Both the position numbers and the translations under genes were made by a program. From Escallonia rubra (Eukaryota > Streptophyta > Magnoliopsida > Escalloniales > Escalloniaceae), in assembly GCA_033065855.1 (NCBI GenBank), contig JAVXUO010002708.1, positions 62,001-126,000 on the forward strand: a stretch of DNA of 64,000 nucleotides, read 5' to 3'. This document shows positions 44,561 through 56,450 of this stretch, one piece after another. Within the stretch, counting starts at the first letter, position 1. Every line of letters starts with the position of its first letter. The notes beneath the pieces are model-generated. The model did no database searches, was not told the DNA's origin, and saw nothing but the letters and a program-made list of their open reading frames with translations.

Positions 44561-47500
44561 CCACGCTGGTTGCTTCGAGCTCTATTAGTACCGCAACAAT
44601 TTCAAGGTCGCACATTTTTATCAGTATCATAAATAAAGAAATCAATATACAATAGAAAAACACTCACGAGTAAGTTTTATAAATCTAACACTAAAGTATA
44701 GCAACTGTTTCTATATAGGCCAAACAGTATATGTACATGTGTGCTCTGAGATGCATGAATTAGAGAGCACACCACCTTGCAGTCATTGTAAGGCGAAGAG
44801 ATTTCAATACGAGCCGCCAAGTTTTTGTTGTCGAAATGGAGACGTTAAGCTAGCTCCTGTAGATGTTGCAGATGAACTACTTTTCTTATTCATATCTCCA
44901 TCTGAAGAGGCTGAACACTTTCGAAAAGAACATTCGTGCATACAATAGCATATTCTCTTTCACATCCTTTGGGGTTAACTTGGATAAGGAGCTTGTATCA
45001 GCAAGGAGTGGTGTTTATACTTTTCGAGCACAGGGACAGATATATCATGATCTTCCAGCTCTCATACTTAATGAAAATGCCCCGCATTACTTTCAGCTAT
45101 ACTTCTATGACACCCAAAATGAGATGCAGAATAGATTGAATATACTACCAGATGCAAAGTTGAATATATTTTCAGACTGATGGGACTTCTTAAGGAAAAC
45201 CCTTACTCACAATTCTTGCGTAGGTTAAAGGATTACCCTTCATTTAAGGAACTTCAAATTCATATTAGAAAGGATGTCAAATTAGATCAACGGTTTACAA
45301 TGCACCAACAGCTGATCAAGTTGCGGCAATATGGATTGAAGGGAATAATCCAAACATACATCTTGAAAGAGATATTGTAGTTCATGCACACTCAGGACAT
45401 AGACATCGCGTGAAGCATTATTACGGTTGTTATGATCCACTACAATATCCTCTTCTTTTCCCAAAAAGAGAAACTGGATGGCATCAAGATATAAAAAAGA
45501 AGAACGCTTCTAGAGAAGAAACAACCTCAGTGATGCAAAATTTTAACTCTGCCGCAAATATATTTAGCCGAGAACATGAAGGTAACCTCCATAATTTTAC
45601 ATTTTAAATCTATTTTTGTGCTGCTACTTAATAATAATTTTAACTTTTAATTGTGTTGTAGATGTTGGCAACCAAACTGATGCAAAGGTGTCATGTAGAC
45701 AATATTATTGTTATAAACTGCAAGAGCGAGAATCTGAAAACTCAACCCTCATGTTAGTTGGTTGGCTCTTACAACAGTATGCAGTGGATATGTACATCAG
45801 GCTAGAGACAATTAGGTTAGATTATTTTCGAAGAAGCCAGTCAGATATCATAGCTGAACTGTATCAGGGCATTGTAGATTCTGTAATGGCGGGAGAAACA
45901 AGAGGGAGTCAGGTTGGTCGAAGGATAGTTCTTCCAGCATCTTTTGTTGGAAGGCCCCGTGACATGCGCCGTCGATACCTTGTTGCAATGGTTTTAGTTC
46001 AGCGATTTGACAAACAAGATATTTTCCTTACAATGACATGTAACCCTGAGTGGAAAGAGATACATGACTAGCTAAAAGAAGGCCGACGTGCACAAGATAG
46101 ACCAGATTTGGTTTCTTGAGTGTTTCGAGCAAAGTTACATGATCTCAAAGACCAATTGTTTAAGAAAAATATCTTTGGAAGAGTAGCAGCCAATGTCCAC
46201 GTAATTGAATTCTAGAAAAGAGGCTTGCCACATGCACACATGTTGATTATATTAAGCTCCGAGCATAAGATTAGTACCTCTGATCAATATGATGAATTCA
46301 TATGTGCGGAGATCCCTAATAAGAATAAGTATCCACAGCTGTATGAGTTAGTCTTTAAACATATGATGCATGGTCCTTGTGGAGATAAACACACAAAAAA
46401 AACCCTTACATGGTGAACAGAGAATGTAAGAGCCATTATCCTCGACCATTTTGTAAGAAGACAATGTGTGCAAAGGACGGACATCCAATTAATAGAAGAA
46501 GAGATGACAAGCAAAATGTGATGATTCGAAATGCTGAGCTCGATAATCAATGGGTAGTACCTTATAATCCTTACCTTCTTACTAGATATAATTGTCATAT
46601 CAACATTGAAGTATGCTCTGGACTGAAGGCAGTTAAGTATCTTTACAAGTATATCTACAAGGGACATGACAGAGTTGCTATACATATTGCTACTAGAGAT
46701 AATAAAAATGTGGTCGATGAAATCCAACATTTTCAGGATGCAAGGTGGGTATTAGCTCAAGAGGCAATGTGGAAGATATATGAGTTCAATCTGAATGAGA
46801 TGTACCCAACAGTTATAATGAAGCAACAACATTTCAGATGCCTCATGCTATGCGCAGACTATTTGCTATGTTGTTAGTCCACTGCCAACCAAGTGATGTA
46901 CGAATGCTATGGGACATATTTTATGACCCGATGTCTGAAGATTTTAGAAGAGAACCTGAAATTGCACCCAATTCTTATGTGTCAAGCACTCTGAAAAGTA
47001 TCAACTTCTTCCTTGAAAGCATGGGGAAATCTATCAGCCAATATGATTTACCAAGTTTACCATCCAACCGTGAAGATACTTTAAACCATGTTACAAGAGA
47101 ATTGAGGGATGAATTGTCTGTTGAGACTCTATTTGAAGACTACTCCGCTGAAGTCATGTTGAATCCTGAACAAAAGAGTGCTTTTGACGCAATAATAGAT
47201 CGAGTAGACTCCGGAAGGAGTGGTGTTTTCTTCATCGATGGTCCAGGAGGTACAGGGAAAACATTCTTGTACCATGCATTGTTAGCAAATGTAAGAAGAA
47301 GGAAGATGATAGCACTTGCAACTGTGACATCAGGTGTAGCAACATCTCTATTACCTGGTGGGAGAACAGCCCATTCATATCTGAATATTCCAATTACAGT
47401 AAATGAGACAAGTGTTTGTAACATACCCAAGCAAAGTGGGATAGTTGAGTTAATACGTGCATCAAAACTAAGTATCTGGGATGAAGCACCATTGTCAGGG

Positions 47501-48580
47501 ATGAAGCACCAATGTCAAAATGCTTTGCAATTGAGACAGTTGACAGAACATTGAGAGATATCATGGACCATGAAGAAGATTTTGGCGGGAAAGTGCTTGT
47601 CTTTGGAGGGGACTTTCGCCAAGTGTTACCAGTTATTCCAAAGAGCACAAGAGAAGAAACTATAAATGCAAGCCTTGTGAAATCGTATTTGTGGTCAAGG
47701 ATGCAAAAATTCACTTTAACAAGAAACATGAGAGCAAGACGGAAACCATGTTTCAGTGAATTTCTTCTACGAGTTGGGGATGGGGACGAGCCAACCAACG
47801 AGAATGACATGGTACATATTCCAGATGAAATGGTGATCAAATGTGATAATGATGCAGACCCTGATCAATCCTTGATTGATTGCATATTTCCTTCTTTACA
47901 AGAAAATGCACATTCAGCAGTGTACATGACAGAGCGTGCAATACTTGCTTCCAAAAATGAGTACATCGATAATCTTAATGAAAAGATGATCTCAAAGCTT
48001 GCTGGTGATGCAAAAATATATAATAGTTATGATGAAGCATTTGATGATATCAACCATTACTATACATAGGAATTTTTTAACTCCTTAACCCCTAATGGCT
48101 TACCTCCACATTGTTTAGTCCTGAAGGAAAACTGTCCTGTCATGTTGTTAAGAAACTTAGATCCATCTAATGGTTTGTGCAATGGGACAAGAATGGTCTG
48201 CAAGAAATTTGAAGACAATGTTATCCATGCAGAAATTACAATGGGCCAATTTATCGGGAAACCAGTCTTAATACCACGAATTCCTTTTTTCCCGACTGAG
48301 AATGAAGGCTACCCATTTCAGTTTAGACAGAAGCAGTTCCCAGTACGCTTATGTTTTGCAATGACCATTAACAAGGACATACTATACCATTTGTCGGCAT
48401 CCACTTACCTGAGCTAGTTTTCTCTCATGGACAATTATATGTTGCCTTATCAAGAGGAACATCCATGGCAACAACAAAAGTTTTGATCAAGTCAGGGCCA
48501 GAAAAAGAAAGGACGACATACACGAAAAATATAGTCTACAAAAGTTCTTCAGTCGAACAATTCTTCTTAAATTGCTAGGC
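44387..48580 (+). pseudogene. Helitron Rep/helicase protein (RepHel)
   Basis: Basic N-terminal exon (44387-44605), a zinc-finger-like exon (CSHCKAKRFQYEPPSFCCRN, from about 44740), and a Helitron-like N domain (SFTSFGVNLDKELVSARSGV). The Rep nuclease follows, with FLTMTCNPEW near 46025, the HUH motif LPHAHML near 46225 and tyrosine motif YLYKYIYKG near 46635. Then comes a PIF1-type helicase with Walker A GPGGTGKT (47240-47263), Walker B-like IWDEAP, GGDFRQVLPV and the C-terminal [10 protein letters not shown] near 48440. Rep nicks and joins single strands and the helicase unwinds the element during rolling-circle transposition. A 20-bp tandem duplication (47478-47517) next to Walker B shifts the frame, and a handful of stops occur elsewhere (for example near 46070). 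Likely inactive. Confidence 0.85.
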
Positions 48581-48805
48581 TTGATGTAATTATGCTACAA
48601 GTTGTTTTATCAGTTTTTTGTGGTTTTATTTTAGACTTCTAAGTTATGGGACATATGACTACTTAAAGGAAAAGGTTTTTTTTCTTTTTTTAGTAACTAT
48701 CATATTTATTTTTAAAAATATGTTTATTAATAGCATATTACAATTGTATCTTTAAAATAAAAAATTTCACAAGTTTTTGTCAATTTCAACATTATTATCA
48801 TGCAG

Positions 48806-50953
48806 ATGCACATGACTACTGTTGAGATAGAAGCTACTCAAGCAGTACCCATTAACTCTTTGGTGGCGTTCCAAAAGACTTGGACTATAAAAGTAAAACG
48901 AGTTGGCACGATCGATTCGTATACTAACGCAAAGGGCACGTGAAGGATATGGAAGCTAATTTTAATTGATGAAGAGGTACTTACACGAGCGTATTTATTC
49001 TTTTCTTCTTTATATCATCATAATACTATGAAATTCACATTTTTGCATTCTAAAAATGCAGGGAACAAAAGTTCGGGCCGTTATGTTTGAGGAAGCAATA
49101 ACAAAATTTGATGGCATCTTCAAGTACAACAAGTGTTACAAAATCGGTAATGGAACTGTTAAGCCGATAAATCCAAATTTTCAGAATGTCCATTCGAAGA
49201 TTGAGTTGATGTTACAAGCAAGCACAATAGTTCGTGAGGAAGAAAATGAAATCAATGTTCAGTCCAACATCATGACATTCAAGCAAACTGCAAATGAAGA
49301 AGGAAAAAAAAAAACCAAACACTGGTACGTTATCAACTTTAATTGTATGCATGATTGAAGTCTTACTGAAATGGCAAGACCTAATGTCAACAAAAAATGC
49401 AGAAATCCTAGGTCTTCTATACAAAGTCAAGAGAAATTTTATCATCAAGAAAACAAGAAGAGGTTCGACTAACAAAAGAGAGGTTATTCTTCTCACGAAA
49501 GAGTAAGTACCCATCCATTTAAGTACCTTTACAGTTGTCTCTGCTACAGTAATCTATTATTATTATTATTATCATTATGCAGGCTAAACCCCGATGACCA
49601 TATGCTTGTGGGGAGACATGGCTCTAAATGAAGGAAAATTACTTGAGGATATTGTTAACAAGAATCTAGTTATTGCATTAGCCAACCTAAGCGAGTCCAC
49701 GTTCCAAGGTATGACATGTGAAATATATGAACTCTTATAACATATTAGATTCCACTACTAACAATGATGTTGCAGGAGAGAAGCAATACTCATCATCATC
49801 ATCACTTTCGGTAGTACAAGTGGAACCTAAGTGCAAAGAAGCAGAAAAGATTAAGAAATGGTATAAAAGTTCAAATATCTTTCAATGCTCATAAATTATG
49901 TATAAGTTCTTTCCTTGCATATTATTATCAGCTAACAGTTTGTGATTTTAGGATAAAAAAAGCAACAAAGAACAAAACAATTGACTTCTTATTCTTGGAG
50001 AAACAAATGAATCAAGCAAAAGCAGTGGCGTTATGAGACATTATATACAAGCGCACTTCTTTGGAGCAGGTTAGTCAAAATTCATATAGTAGTTCATGCA
50101 AACAATTGTATATGAAAATTTTATTATAGAAATAAAACTCATGTCCCTTAACTTTGCTTATAGGATTCCTTATATTGCTTTGAAGCAACAATTCTTGAAG
50201 TTGAAAACAAGAGACAACCTTACTATGATGCTTGCGTACTTTGTCAAAAATAAATTGGAAGATATGATGACAAGACTGAATGCACAAATGGACATGAGCC
50301 AAATGCAAAACACAGTCTCAGGTTAGTGTAGTAAACACATATGATATCGACAAAATGCACCAACAATCATAATACTAACATCTTCTAATTACATCAAGGT
50401 ACAACATTAGGCTCGACGTGATTGATGACACATACAGGGCTACAATTATCTTATTTGATGAAGTAGCAACAACAATGACTGATTGCAGTGCTGAACAATA
50501 CAAAGAATCTGTAAGGATTAAGGTCATAATTTAAAAAAAACTCTTTCAGGTATTCATGTAAACTACATGTTCTATCCTAACATTATTAATTTAATGCAGA
50601 ACGAAGACTCTAGATACTACAGAAAGATGGTTGGATGCAAAAATGAAAAGTACAAGTTTCTTATAAAGCTACAGAGGGTCTCTGAAGGTAAAGATGGCAA
50701 GACATCAATTATTGCAGAAGCAATAGAAGCAATTGCAGGGAAACAGATACTAGAAGCGGTTGCAGAGAAAGAGATCATACAAGCACGTGCACATAAAGAG
50801 ACCATAGAAACAGTTGCAAGTAAAGAGCCCATACTGATTGATGATGATGCGACTCTCGAAAGTTTTCAAAAGAAGAAAAAGGCAAAAAACAAAAAAGTTG
50901 GGTCCATGACCAAAAACGTCTACAGGAAGAGGATAAAGATTGAAAAGGATTAA
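48806..50953 (+). pseudogene. Helitron-borne RPA70-like single-strand DNA-binding protein
   Basis: First exon from the ATG at 48806 (VAFQKTWTIKVKRVGTIDSY) contains one in-frame TGA. The next exon (from about 49063) reads GTKVRAVMFEEAITKFDGIF and KYNKCYKIGNGTVKPINPNF, the OB-fold DBD-A of replication protein A. A second OB-type segment is near 49590-49710 (CLWGDMALNEGK). A C-terminal zinc/OB part lies near 50400-50700 (LDVIDDTYRATIILFDEVAT, KYKFLIKLQRVSEGK), and a lysine-rich tail ends at 50953. Plant Helitrons commonly carry such a gene. The tail contains a short Ala/Glu/Lys repeat (EAIEAIAGKQILEAVAEKEI). Confidence 0.78.
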
Positions 50954-51229
50954 CATATTAGTATTACTTTATAGGAAAGGAACAAGCTTGGATTATTTAG
51001 TTATGCTACTTTGACGTTCTACTGTTTTAGCGTCTTTTTATAAATAATTTGAAATAGATTACATTACAACGTGCAACGCACGTGTTCTTTACTAGTAAAT
51101 AAAAACAAAAATAAAGACAACAATCCCAAAACCAAGATTGGCATGTAACGACGGTCTTTTTGGGTGGTGCCACTTTGTCCAATCATCTTACTTCCTTCTC
51201 ACGACCGGAATATGTGAGATTCTTATCAC

Positions 51230-51904
51230 CATGGGCGGACCAAAGGGGGCCATGGCACCCCCCAACTTTTGGGGAGCCCTTTTTTCTTTTGTTTTTTTTT
51301 TTAACTTATTAGATAATGGATAAACATACGAAAATGTCATTATAATATAATATTAATTAATTTGAGTCTTATTTTGTTGTATGTTTTATTCTTTGTGCCA
51401 CCGACCGTCATATATTTGTCTTTCTCCTTTCCTTACTCTATTTTCATTCTTCCAAATTTCAAATTCAAAAAAATTATATTACAAAAAAAAAAAAAAAAAC
51501 CAGTATATCAAAATCAATTTTTTTTTAGTTTAAGTTCTTATTGTATATTAACTTATACGTTACTATTGTACTCATACAATTGATAATGACATTAGTAATA
51601 CATCTACACATTAAGAGTTAAGCTTATTTCATGTAAGATTAGTAATTTATTGTTAACTAACCTTACCAAGTAAAATAAATCACTATGATAATAAAATTAC
51701 TATAGAATTAGTAGTTAAATTGATGTGGGTGAACAATCTATTTTGCACCTAACTTATTTAATATGAAGACTAATTATAATATGTTTTTTTATTTTTTGTG
51801 TTTTATTTGAACTTGAACGTACCTTTTAAATATTTTTATGTTAACTATCAATATTTATATGACTTTTTGGCCCCCAGCGATTAGACTTTCTGGATCCGCC
51901 CCTG
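51230..51904. mobile_element. hAT-type MITE
   Basis: 675 bp from CATGGGCGGACCAAAGG to the inverted end GGATCCGCCCCTG, flanked by perfect 8-bp CTTATCAC (51222-51229 and 51905-51912). The ends resemble those of the hAT element at 9965 (CAGTGGCGGAGG), so that family may have supplied its transposase. AT-rich inside, no coding. Confidence 0.85.
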
Positions 51905-51959
51905 CTTATCACCCCAACCCTCCAAAGAGGTTTTGAGCAAGTCCAAGCTCCTCCCATTC

Positions 51960-52030
51960 CCAAACCAGGCACTGTTCTAAGTCCTAATGAGTGGTAGGTG
52001 AAGTAAGGTGACAGACTGAATCAAGCACGA
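51960..52030 (+). promoter_or_regulatory. Duplicated proximal promoter fragment upstream of gene D
   Basis: CAGGCACTGTTCTAAGTCCT ... GGTGACAGACTGAATCAAGCACGA repeats the sequence just before the gene D ATG (52180-52236). No coding exon follows this first copy, so the promoter-leader region of gene D is partly doubled. Confidence 0.6.
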
Positions 52031-52075
52031 TTCTGCTTCTTTTTGAGATGTGTTGTGAGGAACATTCCTCCAAAG

Positions 52076-52099
52076 CAGTTCAACTTTGACTCATAATAT
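52076..52099 (+). promoter_or_regulatory. Conserved W-box block upstream of gene D
   Basis: CAGTTCAAC then TTTGACTCATAATAT, as upstream of genes C and E. The TATA position of genes A and E reads TACTAGTGG here (around 52194-52202), so gene D lacks an obvious TATA box. Confidence 0.5.
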
Positions 52100-52236
52100 G
52101 TCTTTTATCTTGGATAATTAAGTAGTCAATAGCGTGCTGCACTTAAGTCGTCCTTGGATTTCAATAACTCTACGAGGCACCGTTCTGAAGTCCTACTAGT
52201 GGTAGGTGAAGGTGACAGACTAAATCAAGCAGGAAC

Positions 52237-54935
52237 ATGGCAACTTCAGATATTCACTTCTTTGTGTTAGTAGTACTTGCAATCTCAGCTACCGGCTGCC
52301 TGGGCCGCGAACATGGGCACGATGGTAAACATGTCCCGCTTTTCGTATTTGGCGATTCGCTCTTTGATGTCGGAAATAACAATTACATCAACAGCATCCC
52401 TGATTTCCAAGCAAATTTCTGGCCATATGGGGAGACGTTCTTCAAGTACCCAACTGGAAGATTCTGCGACGGTCGCCTCATCCCTGATTTTATTGGTAAG
52501 AGACATATATGGAAATATGCGTTCCTGGTGATTTATAACTGTGCTTCAAGATGTTGTACATCACGATTGGCATATGGGAGCAAATTGGCTTCTGCCAAAG
52601 CAAACAGCTTAACGAATTCTGTCCTTTTCTCATCAATCCATGTTCCTTTAATTGCTTTGGCAAGAGCTTTAACAGCTCTAGTAAATGTGCAAGTTAAGCC
52701 ACCGTAGATCAACAAAAAATAGCTTTTTGAGGTCAATGGAGTACGCTATAGCCAGAAGAGGCTGCAATGTGTTCGGTATGGTGTAGTCTCAGGGCTGTGG
52801 AAGCTTACGCTACCCCTCTCTTTTTTCAATTAATTGACCTTGGACAGTTTCTTAGAGATTCATCGGCCACATAACAGTAGACCCTTTGTCTGCGCGTGAA
52901 AGCTCAACCACCCTAGCCTAACGCGCGTGAAGCTAACTATACGGTAGAGAAGATAAACGTAGCAAAAGTATGGCATGTGAAGCTCTAACAGGAGACTTAT
53001 CGATGTGTGGCGTGCCTCTAATGCAAAGTCTTTGTCAATACTCTTGAACACACGTCCAATACTTCTTCAAGGTGTCTTGAGAACAAATAGAAATTTGTGA
53101 TGCTGGATGTGTTGGTGAAACAACTTGCAAACATGTTCTTTCACACCCTTACTTGGAAATCGGATCTTCTTGGACAGGTAAGAAACGAGGAAGGGTTCAA
53201 AAATCAGCTCCATCTATACATCCTTTGGATTATCTCGCATTGATCATCTTAAGTTTACTAGAGCGGTAGTGGAGCTATTTAAAACTTTCTATTTAGTTGA
53301 GTCGATGCTAAAGTAGTTGATGTTTGGTGTATTTGTTGCAGCTGAGTATGCAGAACTGCCATTCATTCCACCATACCTTCAGCCTGGAAACCATCAGTTT
53401 GGTTACGGGGTAAACTTCGCTTCAGCTGGAGCTGGCGCATTGGATGAAACTTTTCCAGGACTGGTATGCGATGCCATGGATTAATTACCTTTTATTCAAT
53501 TTGTTAAGTGTCCCTGTTTTGCAAGGACAAATATCTTCTTTGATTACATGCTTAGTCTTCATTGCAACAGGTAATCAGCCTCAACACACAGCTGACCTAT
53601 TTTAAAGATGTAGGGAAGCAGTTGATGCATAAACTCGGTGCTGAGGAAGCTCTGCAACTTCTGTCTAAAGCTGTCTACTTATTTAGCATCGGAGGCAATG
53701 ACTATGGGAGGCTGATTTCGGTCAACTTTAGCAGTTCTCATAAACATGAATTTGTGAATATGGTGATCGGAAACCTAACGGTTGTGATCAAGGTAGGACA
53801 TTCATCTCACACTCAAATATACTAATCACAGTTCATCTTCTAAGAGGATTGCATATCAAATCAAAAAGAAGAAAAAAGAAAGATTGTTGCAACCATGATT
53901 CTTTGAATGCAATCACGTCAGAATCATGAAACACTTTCATCTACAGTGGTGTGGCTAAGAACAGTGCAACAAAATTATTACTAGCAAATGCACCACACGA
54001 AGCAGCACTAAAAGTACTTGACATAGTAAACTTTAACAAGAATTAGTAAGAGGCTGCAACCTTCCATATAGCGATAATTATGATCGCTATATACGGTTAG
54101 TAACATATAATCAGCAATGCTAACAAAGGAGCTGATAAGATTGTCGCTAAAGGTTTCTACAAAAAAGCCAGTAACTACAAATAGCAATCAATAAGTACCG
54201 ATACATAGGAGACTTGTAGCCTCTATAGCTACAACCCGTGTTGCAACCAAAAACTTTTGATTCGGGTTTGCAACAAAATTACTACAGTTGACAGAAATGG
54301 GGCTATAACTATAACCAATCAACATTAATGCTATTGTGACTGTATTGTAACTAATATTTTTAGTGCTTTCCAGGAAATATATAAACAAGGAGGGAGAAAT
54401 TTCGGGTTCCTTAACTTGGGTGCAGCTGGTTGTTTACCAGCTTCGAGGAATGCAAGTGGTCATTGCAGGGAAGAGCTAACACCCGTACTAAAGCTGCACA
54501 ATGAAGCTCTTTGTAATATCCTCCACAAGCTAGAGAGGCAACTGAAGGGGTTTACGTATTCCTACTTTGATTTCTACACAATGTCACTAGATTTAACTGA
54601 CAACCCCTCCAAATACGGTAACGTACTTCTTTTTTTTTCTTAACGCAGCATTGTTAGAGCAAATTAACTTTTCACGAGAACGTGCATATTGTTATGAAGG
54701 TTTGAAGGAAGGGAAGAGTGCATGTTGCGGCTCAGGTCCCTATCGCGGAATCAATAGTTGTGGAGGAAAGAGAGGAATTTCAGAGTACAAGTTGTGTGCC
54801 AATGCAAGTGAATATGTCTTTTTTGACTCCAATCATCCCACTGAGGCAGCCAATTATCAAGTTGCCAAGCTCATTTGGAGTGGAAACAGAACTATTTCAT
54901 GGCCATATAATTTGAAGAAGCTATTCAAAGCTTAA
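52237..54935 (+). CDS. Gene D: secreted GDSL-type esterase/lipase, five exons, 360 aa
   Basis: Exons 52237-52495, 53342-53463, 53571-53792, 54374-54617, 54700-54935; all GT-AG, phases as in gene A. Signal-peptide-like start MATSDIHFFVLVVLAISATG. Block I FVFGDSLFDVGNNN with Ser41; block II NFASAGAG with Gly116; block III SIGGNDYG with Asn170; block V DSNHP with Asp325 and His328. It has two more residues than gene A in exon 1 and three more in exon 3 (RLISVNFSSSHKHE region). Intron 4 is only 82 bp because the MITE of the other copies is absent. This is the most diverged intact member and the only one with no internal duplication. Hydrolase of the apoplast by family; substrate not predictable. 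Confidence 0.92.
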
Positions 54936-55150
54936 AGAAGAGTGCATCTTTTGGTCCTAACACCCTGTAGGAATACTTTCATCATATGCCAGTCACTGGT
55001 CTCCTGTGAACTTGAATAAGGCATTTTAAGAGAAAATTGCAACATGCTTTTTGCTTATCCGGTGAGCATCTTTCAGGTAAGCTGCTAACAAGTTACAATG
55101 GGGTGCCTATGCGTTGATTCAAGAAGTAACAAAATGTACCGGTCAGATGC
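54936..55150. other. 3' flank of gene D
   Basis: Matches the 3' flanks of genes A and C (AGAAGAGTG..ATCTT..GGTCCTAACACCC). Interrupted at 55150 by a solo LTR and resumes at 55850 with the sequence that in gene A lies near 17335. Confidence 0.6.
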
Positions 55151-55844
55151 TGTTGGAAAATATAGGATTTGATTTGTATTTTTTACAGCAAAAATATTAA
55201 CAACACTAGGTGATTAAACATAGCAAAATAATAATAAATAATTTAAAGTAATTTTGTATGAACTCTTGATAAAATTCTATAACATAGCTGGTCCGTGAGA
55301 GTCGCGACAAAATCGCTGTCCTAAAGACGTTATCGCCTCCCTACGTGCAGGTGTTGACGGCAGATAGAGTCTCCAAGATAAAACTCATTGACGCAGCTAT
55401 GTCTCCTCCATATACACGTCCAGAGAAAGACGGTATGAACCAGTCCACGATCACGTTACCAAAGTATAAAATATATAAAATAGATATAAAGAAAAATACA
55501 TGTTGATAGTAGAGTAGAAAAACTAAGTTTGGAAGCATAGAAGCTTCAAGTTTTTTCTCTGTCACACCACATGACCTTATATAGATGACCAATCATAATC
55601 CATTTATTAGCAACATAAGTAAGCTTAAAAATTTTGTAACTCATGGAATAATCATAACCATTCTCAATAATGCCAAATAATAAAGTATATTATATACACC
55701 ATAAACACATTTGAGTTAATAATACTCATTATTGCATTTGTAACTCATTTCATAATTTACATGTAAGTAAATACATATAACCATAAATTGCAATATAATA
55801 ACAATGCTATGATGTACATTTTATTTTATTAAAATATTCCAACA
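55151..55844. mobile_element. Solo LTR, about 0.7 kb
   Basis: TGTTGGAAAATATAGG at the left and AAATATTCCAACA at the right (TG...CA, inverted ends), flanked by perfect 5-bp GATGC (55146-55150 and 55845-55849). No internal region. Terminal sequence fits a Ty1/copia-type LTR. The uninterrupted target is visible by comparison with the gene A flank. Confidence 0.82.
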
Positions 55845-55849
55845 GATGC

Positions 55850-56450
55850 CAAAACATGAGTAAAAAAATTTTATGCAAAAAAGCTTTAGTGTCAGACGCA
55901 CCTTCAAAAGCAAACCTTCAGAAAGTCCTTCAAGAGTCTTCCTGCTATGCTCTCTGCGAGCACCAATACGTAGCACCAATACATTTTTTACGCTCTCATG
56001 GAGCAACAACATAGTCCTTTTGAGAGGCTTCTTATTTTCTCTCTTTGTCAGCCCTCATCGAGAAGCACTCTGTGAGGCTTCTTATCACGCTCTCAGTAAA
56101 CACTCAATTGGAATCCCTCCGAGAGGCTTCTTGCCAGATTCACCATGAGCTTTCATTTACAAGCTCCAAGAAGCTTCCTATCATACTCTACTCGAGGACC
56201 AATCCACGAACCATCCGGGAGGCTTTCTACCACACACGCACGCGCATGCCGTTACGATTCCTCAGTGAGACTTCCTATTCATGCTCTCCACAAGCACTGT
56301 TCATGCTCTCCAAGCATCCAACTAACAAGGTTCTCCAACCTTTTTTCTCTCCTTTCTCTCATACTCAGATCACCACCCCACCATCTCTCTCGTGGATCTG
56401 TCCCCTTTCAACTTCCACCAACCACAACCACCACAGCGAGGGGCAGAATC
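55850..56450. repeat. Dispersed repeat shared with 26070-26340
   Basis: Repeated phrases such as GAGAGGCTTCTTA and ACTCAATTGGAA..CCCTCCGAG are shared in order with 26070-26340. It follows the GDSL 3' flank in both places, so it is likely part of an older duplicated gene block. Open frames here are low complexity. Confidence 0.55.

Larger units (their letters stand above)
40625..51095 (+). mobile_element. Helitron, about 10.5 kb, both ends present
   Basis: The 5' end TCTATATCTATATCTATAC follows an A (40624). The 3' end has a hairpin ACGTGC-AAC-GCACGT (51069-51083), then GTTCTTTA and CTAG (51092-51095), followed by T. This is the Helitron signature: 5' TC, 3' hairpin plus CTRR, insertion between A and T, no target duplication. 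Inside are a Rep/helicase gene and an RPA-like gene in the same orientation, as in autonomous plant Helitrons. Reading frames are broken in several places. It lies between gene C and the promoter of gene D. Confidence 0.85.
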
